The notes under the pieces were generated by a model, which was not told where the DNA came from, did not search any database, and saw only the letters and a list, made by a program, of their open reading frames with translations. A stretch of DNA of 64,000 nt, from contig JAHBUL010000001.1 of the NCBI GenBank assembly GCA_019638085.1, positions 62,001 through 126,000 of the forward strand, written 5' to 3'. Every line of letters starts with the position of its first letter. Position 1 is the first letter of the stretch. Below, in pieces: positions 58,089 through 64,000 of this stretch. This DNA comes from Flavobacteriales bacterium (GTDB lineage Bacteria > Bacteroidota > Bacteroidia > Flavobacteriales_F > PHOS-HE28). The translations under genes and the position numbers were made by a program.

Positions 58089-59537
58089 ATGGAGAAGCGT
58101 ACGATCACTTTCCTGATCGTGGCCATTAGCGTGGCCCTGCTCGGATTGGTCTTGATACAAGCGAAATGGGTGCGGGACACCTTGGTCCTCAAGGACGCCC
58201 AGTTCAGTGAAAGCATCGATAATGCGCTGGTGGCCGTGAGCGATCGGCTGGAACGTGCCGAGGCACGCCAGACCCTCAGCCACATCCCCAACGGGGAGCG
58301 GGGTACGGCCTTGTTCTTCGAGGAGCGTGTGCCCATGGGCGACACGGTGGCCGTGCAGGGACAACTGAGCGATGACACACTGGATGAGCTGCTCCGCGGC
58401 ATCCTCACTACGGGGATGTTCCGCGATATCCGCGAGCGGATCGATCCCCGTTTGTTGGATTCGCTGATCACGGAGGAGTTGAAACTCCGCCATATTCATT
58501 GCAACCATGAGTACGGCGTGTTCGGCGATAATGGGGAGACCATCCTATTGAACCTCTACGACGCAGGGGATTCACTATTGGTGCGGAATAGCACCCACCG
58601 CACGCAACTATTCAGGAACGACTGGCCCCGGGAACAAGGTGCCGGACCCGCTTGGTGGCTTCACTTGAACGTGCCGGCGCGTCCCTCCTTGCTCCTGCGC
58701 AGCATGTGGCCCATGGTGGCCACTTCATCCTTGTTCCTCCTGCTGATCGCGGCGATCTTCGGCTATACGCTCCGGACCATCCTCCGGCAGAAGCGTTTGG
58801 GCGATATCAAGAACGACCTGGTGAACAACCTCACACACGAACTGAAGACACCCATCAGTACCATCTCCTTGGCATGCGAGGCCCTCAACGACCCGGGCAT
58901 TCCCAAGGACCCCGAGCAGATCCGGATGTTCACTGGCATGATCCGCGATGAGAACAAGCGCTTGGGGATGTTGGTTGAAAGCGTGCTCCTGAGCGCCGTG
59001 ACGGACCAAGGCGGGATGCGGCTACGCCTCACGGATGTGGATATGCATGCACTGCTCGCCGAGGTGGTCCGCAACAGCGCCCTCCAAGCTGAAAAGCGGG
59101 GAGGGCGGATCAGCTTCAAACCCGAGGCGGAACTGGCCCACGTGCGCGGAGACCGCACCTACCTCACCAGCATCTTCTACAACCTGATCGACAATGCGGT
59201 GAAGTACTGCACGGTTTCGCCCGTGATACAGATCACTACCCGAAGTGACGCGCAGTTCCTTACCATTGAGGTACGCGACAATGGGATAGGCATTCCCAAG
59301 CAGGAACAAGGCAAGGTATTTGATCGGCTCTACAGGGTGCCTACCGGGAACGTACATAATGTGAAGGGGTTCGGGCTGGGATTGAGCTACGTGAAGTCGG
59401 TGGTGGAAAGGCACGGTGGAGCGATCCGTGTCGAGAGTAATTTGGAGGGCTACGATCAACATCCGGGAAGTCGCTTTATTATTACCATACCGTTTGAACA
59501 TGGAGAGGAAGACAAAACTGCTGCTTTGCGAGGATGA
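58089..59537 (+). CDS. Sensor histidine kinase
   Basis: 482-residue membrane kinase. Transmembrane helices at about 7-25 and 206-228 enclose a periplasmic sensor of about 180 residues without a recognised fold. HisKA follows with the phospho-accepting His250 in NNLTHELKTPIS. The ATPase domain has an N-box near FYNLIDNAVKYC, G1 (VRDNGIGIP) and G2 (GFGLGLSYVKSV). The 3' end overlaps the response regulator gene by 38 bases, so the pair is co-expressed. Signal and targets are unknown. Confidence 0.95.
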   Translation: MEKRTITFLIVAISVALLGLVLIQAKWVRDTLVLKDAQFSESIDNALVAVSDRLERAEARQTLSHIPNGERGTALFFEERVPMGDTVAVQGQLSDDTLDELLRGILTTGMFRDIRERIDPRLLDSLITEELKLRHIHCNHEYGVFGDNGETILLNLYDAGDSLLVRNSTHRTQLFRNDWPREQGAGPAWWLHLNVPARPSLLLRSMWPMVATSSLFLLLIAAIFGYTLRTILRQKRLGDIKNDLVNNLTHELKTPISTISLACEALNDPGIPKDPEQIRMFTGMIRDENKRLGMLVESVLLSAVTDQGGMRLRLTDVDMHALLAEVVRNSALQAEKRGGRISFKPEAELAHVRGDRTYLTSIFYNLIDNAVKYCTVSPVIQITTRSDAQFLTIEVRDNGIGIPKQEQGKVFDRLYRVPTGNVHNVKGFGLGLSYVKSVVERHGGAIRVESNLEGYDQHPGSRFIITIPFEHGEEDKTAALRG

Positions 59538-60201
59538 CCCTAACCTGGGCACCTTGCTTGCCCAATACCTGCGCGCCAAGAACTATGATGTGGAGCTGCG
59601 TAAGGATGGCGCAGAAGGTCTGGAAGCCTATAAAAAGGGCCACTTCGACCTGTTGCTATTGGATATAATGATGCCCTTGAAGGATGGCTTCACACTGGCA
59701 CGGGAGATCCGGAAGAAGGATACCGAAACGCCCATTATCTTCCTTACCGCAAAGAACATGCGGCAGGATGCGCTCACCGGCTTTGAAAGTGGAGCGGATG
59801 ATTACCTCACCAAGCCGTTCAGCATGGAAGAGCTGCTGCTCCGGATCACCGCCGTATTGCGCCGCGCATGGGGCGTACCGCCTCCGGAGGAGCGCCGCAC
59901 CTCCTTCACCTTGGGCCGTTTCGCCTTTGATGCACGCAAGCAGGTCCTTACCGGTCCGGAAGGTGAACGCAACCTCACGACCAAGGAGAACGACCTGTTG
60001 CACTTGCTGTGTGAACACGCCAACGCTGTCCTGGAAAGATCCACTGCCCTGCGCACGGTATGGGGCGACGATAACTATTTCAATGGCAGGAGCATGGACG
60101 TGTACATCGCGAAACTGCGCAAGTACTTGGCCGATGATCCCAACGTGGAGATCCAGAACGTTCATGGAAAGGGGTTCCGGTTGGAGGTTCCAAATGAGTG
60201 A
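59500..60201 (+). CDS. OmpR/PhoB-family response regulator
   Basis: 233 residues. The receiver domain has the acidic pocket CEDD (10-13), phosphorylatable Asp55 (LLLLDIMMP) and Lys in YLTKPFS; a winged-helix DNA-binding domain follows (NLTTKENDLLHLLCEH ... VWGDDNYFNGRSMDVYIAKLRKYL). It overlaps the kinase gene, the normal arrangement for a cognate pair. ATG 59500 is chosen at the family N-terminus. Confidence 0.95.
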   Translation: MERKTKLLLCEDDPNLGTLLAQYLRAKNYDVELRKDGAEGLEAYKKGHFDLLLLDIMMPLKDGFTLAREIRKKDTETPIIFLTAKNMRQDALTGFESGADDYLTKPFSMEELLLRITAVLRRAWGVPPPEERRTSFTLGRFAFDARKQVLTGPEGERNLTTKENDLLHLLCEHANAVLERSTALRTVWGDDNYFNGRSMDVYIAKLRKYLADDPNVEIQNVHGKGFRLEVPNE

Positions 60202-60342
60202 TGTGGATAACGATCGCTGAAAGAGGTTAGGCCCTTTCATTTTTACGGGCATCTTTGCGCGGCAGGTGCGGTGTGCTCCCTACGCTATGTGCCTATCCGT
60301 TCCCGTTTTCAACGAATCAACCAAAACCACAAACCTCAATAC

Positions 60343-62040
60343 ATGAAGAACATCTACTCGACACTTTTCACGGCAACCTCCTTGCTTCTGGCAGGCAGTG
60401 CAGTAGCCCAGAGCCAGCGCGCGCTGGAGCAGGCTCCTTCCTTCAACCAAACAATCCGCCCGGTCACCCTGCACATTTCAGGAGATGTTCAGAGGGGTGG
60501 AGGTGCTCCTGTGAATGATGAATGCTCCGGAGCCATGAACCAAGACCTGGCTGTAGGCTCTACCGTCACCTTCACTGGTGATAACACGGGAGCCACGACC
60601 GGTTCCGACAGCTTGGGCACCACGCCTGCTGTTTGGGAAATGTTCACCACCACCGAGTGCTCGAACCTAGCCATCTCCTATTGCGGTACCACACCTGCAT
60701 TCGGAAATGCATTTGCTAACCTGTTCATCGGTTGTCCTCTGACGGACTTCATTCCCAACAGCGGTTTTGATGTTACGACATGTGGGGATGGCAATTTCAC
60801 CATCCAATATTCGGAGGTACCTGCAGGCACATACCACTACGCTATAATGCTCGACGCTGCTAACGATGCTGTTGGACCCTACACCCTTAACGTGTCCGCC
60901 ACGGCCTGTGCTGCGGCTCCCGCCAATGACGAGTGCGCCGGAGCAGTGGACCTGACCCCGGGTGCGGATTGCGCTCCTGTTGCCGGAACTACCGATGGAG
61001 CGACCCAAAGCATGGATCCCATCCTGTGTAACGGCTTCACCAGCCCGGACGCCAAGGACGTGTGGTATTCCTTCACCGCCACAGCCACGGATCACACCGT
61101 GACCATTCAGGGTATTGAAAACTTTGATGCTGTGATGGAGCTGTTCTCCGGTGATTGCACCGGCCTTACTTCCATCGTTTGTGGAGACCCTACCTTCCCA
61201 TCCACAGGACCTGTTACCGAGGTGACTCCGCTGACCGGGTTGACCGTTGGCGAAACCTACTACCTCCGTGTGTACGACTATGCACATGGATCAACGGGTC
61301 ACAACTTCACCATTTGTATCACCACAGGCGTGCCACCGGCCCAGTACTGCGTTCCTACTCAGGCCGATCCCACTGATGGAGATTTCATTGCTAATGTGAC
61401 GTTGGGTACGATCAACAACACCACCGCAGGGGACAACAACTACGAGGACTACACTGCGCAGAGCACCATGCTGGAGCAAGGTGGTTCTTACACCCTCTCC
61501 ATCACCAGCGGGACTTATGGTGAGGACTACTTCGCAGCATGGATCGACTATAACATGGACACCACCTTCCAGGTCACCGAGAAGTTAGGAGAGTTTGCAG
61601 GTACTGTGGCTGGCGAACTGATCGCGCTTTCATTCACCGTACCAGCCGATGCCACGTTGGGCACCACGCGCTTGCGAGTTCGTTGCGCATGGGATGAAGC
61701 GAGCATGGATCCATGTGCGGAGTACTCCTATGGCGAGATCGAGGACTACCATGTTGAGGTCACCATCCCTACCGGTGTGCGTGAAGTGAACAACTCTGAC
61801 ATGACCGTGTACCCTAACCCCACCACCGGCGACGTTACCATCAGTTCTGCTGACCTGAGCGGTTCAGTGGAATTCGAACTCACTGACATGACCGGCCGTG
61901 TAGTGTACCGCCATCAGCAGAGCATGAGCGCGGGCCAGCCTGTGACCTTGCCGTTGAACGGCAAACTGGCCCAAGGCACCTACACACTGCGCCTCATCAG
62001 CGCCAACGGCATCAGCAGCCGTCCGGTGATGGTGAAGTAA
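60343..62040 (+). CDS. Secreted repeat/GEVED-domain protein with T9SS sorting tail
   Basis: 565 residues with a signal peptide (LFTATSLLLAGSAVAQ). Two PPC-like domains of about 120 residues (each starting NDECAGA and containing VW..FT.T.CSN..ISYCGT) are followed by a GEVED domain (WIDYNMDTTF ... YGEIEDYHVEV) and a type A T9SS tail (VYPNPTTGDVT ... GTYTLRL). The first domain type recurs in the protein at 63091. Role unknown; surface adhesion or enzyme-free matrix is plausible. Confidence 0.85.
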   Translation: MKNIYSTLFTATSLLLAGSAVAQSQRALEQAPSFNQTIRPVTLHISGDVQRGGGAPVNDECSGAMNQDLAVGSTVTFTGDNTGATTGSDSLGTTPAVWEMFTTTECSNLAISYCGTTPAFGNAFANLFIGCPLTDFIPNSGFDVTTCGDGNFTIQYSEVPAGTYHYAIMLDAANDAVGPYTLNVSATACAAAPANDECAGAVDLTPGADCAPVAGTTDGATQSMDPILCNGFTSPDAKDVWYSFTATATDHTVTIQGIENFDAVMELFSGDCTGLTSIVCGDPTFPSTGPVTEVTPLTGLTVGETYYLRVYDYAHGSTGHNFTICITTGVPPAQYCVPTQADPTDGDFIANVTLGTINNTTAGDNNYEDYTAQSTMLEQGGSYTLSITSGTYGEDYFAAWIDYNMDTTFQVTEKLGEFAGTVAGELIALSFTVPADATLGTTRLRVRCAWDEASMDPCAEYSYGEIEDYHVEVTIPTGVREVNNSDMTVYPNPTTGDVTISSADLSGSVEFELTDMTGRVVYRHQQSMSAGQPVTLPLNGKLAQGTYTLRLISANGISSRPVMVK

Positions 62041-62061
62041 GCGGACCCTACAGCAAAAACG

Positions 62062-62100
62062 CCAAGGGGCGGTCGCATCTGCGGCCGCCCCTTGTTGCTT
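62062..62100 (+). terminator. Intrinsic terminator between convergent genes
   Basis: Arms AAGGGGCGG-t-CGC and GCG-g-CCGCCCCTT with loop ATCT, followed by GTTGCTTTC. It lies 24 bases after the T9SS gene stop. Confidence 0.75.
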
Positions 62101-62141
62101 TCAGGAGAACCTTTATGGTCTCCTTCAATTAGTGATCGGCA

Positions 62142-62930
62142 TCACAAGCAACCGGTCCTACCCCCATCCACGGGCAGGTTCACCCCGGTGATGTAAGCGG
62201 CAGAAGGCCCGGCGAGAAAGCAGATGGCATCGGCGGTCTCCTCCGGACCGGCAAAGCGACGCATGGGGATCTCATCCATCATTTCCTGTGTGGCAGCTTC
62301 CTCGGTCACCCCCATTTTATTGCTCTTGTTGCCGATGATAGCCTTCAACCGGCCCGTGGCCGTGGCACCGGGAAGCACGTTGTTCACGGTGATGTTGAAC
62401 GGCCCCAGTTCATTGGCAAGCGTTTTGGCCCACTGCGCTACGGCGCCGCGCACCGTATTGCTCACACCGAGGTTGGGCAACGGCACCTTCACGCTGGTGC
62501 TGATCACATTGATGATGCGACCGGATCGGCGTTCCTTCATGCCCGGAGCAATGGCCAACACCAATGTCTGGAACGCCAGCAGGTGGAGCCGGAAGGCCTG
62601 TTCATAGGCTGCGATCCCTGCTTCATGCGCCAGCCCGGGCGGGGGACCGCCGGTGTTGTTCACCAATATATCCACCGGCCCATGCGCTTTTACATGAGCG
62701 GTGATGGCCTCATGGAGCGCTGCGGTATCCGCCATGTTGGCCTCCACGAAACGGTGTTGCTGACCTTTGGAGGAATCCAAGGAGGAAACGGCGTTCCTCA
62801 ACTTTTCGCCATCCCGCGCCAGCAGTGTGACATGGGCGCCCAGGAGCGCCATTTCCTGAGCTGTGGCATAGCCGATGCCCTGGGTGCCACCGCCTACTAG
62901 GGCGTGCAGGCCGTCCAATCGAATGTTCAT
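62142..62930 (-). CDS. SDR-family oxidoreductase with non-canonical active site
   Basis: 262-residue short-chain dehydrogenase. The N-terminal cofactor motif is VGGGTQGIGYA and DILVNNTGG marks the NNAG position. The catalytic Ser is in VISTSVKVPLP, but the usual Tyr-x-x-x-Lys is replaced by sequence reading NLGVSNTVRGAV. A subgroup of SDRs annotated as 3-oxoacyl-ACP-reductase-like shares this PxxNLxxSNxxR pattern. Activity may be lost or altered. The start at 62930 follows the family N-terminus. Confidence 0.88.
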   Translation of the reverse strand: MNIRLDGLHALVGGGTQGIGYATAQEMALLGAHVTLLARDGEKLRNAVSSLDSSKGQQHRFVEANMADTAALHEAITAHVKAHGPVDILVNNTGGPPPGLAHEAGIAAYEQAFRLHLLAFQTLVLAIAPGMKERRSGRIINVISTSVKVPLPNLGVSNTVRGAVAQWAKTLANELGPFNITVNNVLPGATATGRLKAIIGNKSNKMGVTEEAATQEMMDEIPMRRFAGPEETADAICFLAGPSAAYITGVNLPVDGGRTGCL

Positions 62931-63090
62931 GCGGTAAAGGTAGAAGGGGGGAAAGATGAAGTATGAACACCCCGGTATCGAATACTCTTGGCAGGGGGCA
63001 GCGAACCATTCGGGATTAAATACGTTCTTGTGCTCCGAAGTTGCCTCGGTGGCTCCGGCGCTCGCCAATGCCCAAATTGAACATCAGATC

Positions 63091-64000
63091 ATGAGAAGAA
63101 CAAGACATTTGATCGCCGCTTTCGCGGCTTTATGCTTTTCGGCCTTTAGCACGACGATCCACGCCCAAGGGCCACCACCCAATGACCATTGCGAGGATGT
63201 TACACCCTTGCCTTTGGCCATTGACAGTGCCCTTGTTTTTTCAGGGAACAACGAGGGTGCCACTTTCGATGGCGATAATGTGCCCGGCTCCGGGTTGGAT
63301 GCCTTCGGGCAACCCGTGGTATGGATTGCTTTCACTACTACGCAGTGCTCGGATGTGAGCATTTCGTTCTGTGGGTCCACGGCACCATTCCTATCGGATT
63401 ATTTCTGGGAAGTGCTCACGCCCCAGTGTCCCGCAGATGAACTGATCTTTACCACGGATTACAACAACAATGAATGTCCGGATGGTCAACCTGTGATCCA
63501 CCACAACGAGCTCCCTGCCGGCACATACTACTATCCGGTATGGTCGCAACCCGGAACTGCCATCGGGGATTACGTGATCACCGTCTCGGCCACGGCCTGT
63601 GCTTCTGCCGGTCCCCCCAATGACCTCTGCGCGGGTGCGCAGCAACACGCATTGGACATCGGCGCCACGGTGACGATCACCGGCGACAACATCGGGGCCA
63701 CGGATAACGATGGTCTCGGCGTACCGGTAGTATGGGAGTCCTTCACGCTGACCCAGTGTGCGAATGTGACCGTGGACTATTGTGGAACCGACCCCGCATT
63801 CACTGCGAACTTACACGGCATATATGCGGATTGCCCTGCCACCATGTTCATTGACACCACTGCAAGTGGCAACTGCGCGGACGGGAACATCAGTGATTCC
63901 TTTGATGGCCTCGCTCCCGGTACGTACTGGATCCCTGTTTTGATGGAGGCCGATAATGCAGAGGGTGCCTACACCATTCATGTTACGGCCACTGCCTGTG
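63091..64000 (+). CDS. Secreted protein with repeated PPC-like domains, 3' end outside window
   Basis: The reading frame from ATG 63091 is open to the right edge (303 codons). A signal peptide (HLIAAFAALCFSAFSTTIHAQ) is followed by two copies of a roughly 120-residue domain starting PPND.C and containing PVVW..FT.TQC..V....CGT, then an aromatic strand G.YTI.V.ATAC. The same domain occurs in the neighbouring T9SS protein, so the genes are probably paralogues. A T9SS tail may lie beyond the window. Confidence 0.85.
   Translation, partial: MRRTRHLIAAFAALCFSAFSTTIHAQGPPPNDHCEDVTPLPLAIDSALVFSGNNEGATFDGDNVPGSGLDAFGQPVVWIAFTTTQCSDVSISFCGSTAPFLSDYFWEVLTPQCPADELIFTTDYNNNECPDGQPVIHHNELPAGTYYYPVWSQPGTAIGDYVITVSATACASAGPPNDLCAGAQQHALDIGATVTITGDNIGATDNDGLGVPVVWESFTLTQCANVTVDYCGTDPAFTANLHGIYADCPATMFIDTTASGNCADGNISDSFDGLAPGTYWIPVLMEADNAEGAYTIHVTATAC

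Noticed and set aside
59440-60201. Response regulator starting upstream at 59416
   Set aside because: The family N-terminus and an ATG begin at 59500; the upstream part is kinase sequence in another frame.

Overview
The window reads as chromosomal DNA of a fairly high-GC member of the Bacteroidota, most likely in or near the Flavobacteriales. The evidence is: several secreted proteins with type IX secretion (T9SS) C-terminal sorting tails; the gliding lipoprotein gene gldH between ricT and a class A penicillin-binding protein; an IPExxxVDY-family gene between rnc and pyk; and recurrent TAnnTTTG-type -7 promoter boxes, often only 3-8 bases before the start codon. No rRNA, CRISPR array or prophage was seen.

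Region 1 (1-10848) is a one-directional cluster that encodes the whole reductive route for uracil/thymine breakdown. PreT/PreA reduce the pyrimidine, HydA opens the ring, a beta-ureidopropionase releases beta-alanine, a class III aminotransferase gives malonate semialdehyde, and an MmsA-type dehydrogenase (cut by the left edge) gives acetyl-CoA. An NCS1 permease and an HD-domain hydrolase lie inside it. Its spacers carry palindromic repeats and a frameshifted four-helix-bundle gene flanked by inverted GGTACC-rich repeats.

Region 2 (10857-23187): a tRNA-Asn gene and its terminator are duplicated around a small GIY-YIG nuclease gene, and the second tRNA copy is broken by hairpins. Then come a PfkB kinase, an unrecognised lipoprotein/secreted-protein pair, a C10-type cysteine protease with a T9SS tail, lipoproteins, a biotin carrier protein, RNase HI, a decayed GxxExxY gene next to CAACG-type repeats, MarC and PurN. 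Region 3 (23307-36977): two glycosyltransferases, the conserved acpP-fabF-rnc-IPExxxVDY-pyk block, a seven-repeat T9SS protein, a methyltransferase, a geranylgeranyl-reductase-like flavoprotein with a palindromic repeat inserted in frame, pheS and a secreted peptidyl-prolyl isomerase.

Region 4 (37067-52387): CvpA, a cystathionine gamma-synthase-like enzyme, an IS3-family element whose two flanks are different truncated genes (an AraC-type sensor and an intradiol dioxygenase), a FISUMP protein, pgk, holB, ricT-gldH-PBP1A, a fructosamine-kinase-like protein and tRNA-Ala. Region 5 (52454-64000): an HD domain fused to polyphosphate kinase 1, divergent from a SiaB-type kinase; a 53-residue small protein; an aldehyde dehydrogenase; a histidine kinase/response regulator pair; an SDR enzyme without the usual Tyr-Lys motif; and two secreted proteins sharing a Cys-containing repeat domain, the second cut by the right edge.

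The most unusual features are the tRNA-Asn/GIY-YIG duplication, the HD-PPK1 fusion with a stand-alone HD paralogue in the uracil cluster, the small-ORF cassettes each tied to their own short repeats, the in-gene palindrome, and the widespread predicted leaderless starts.
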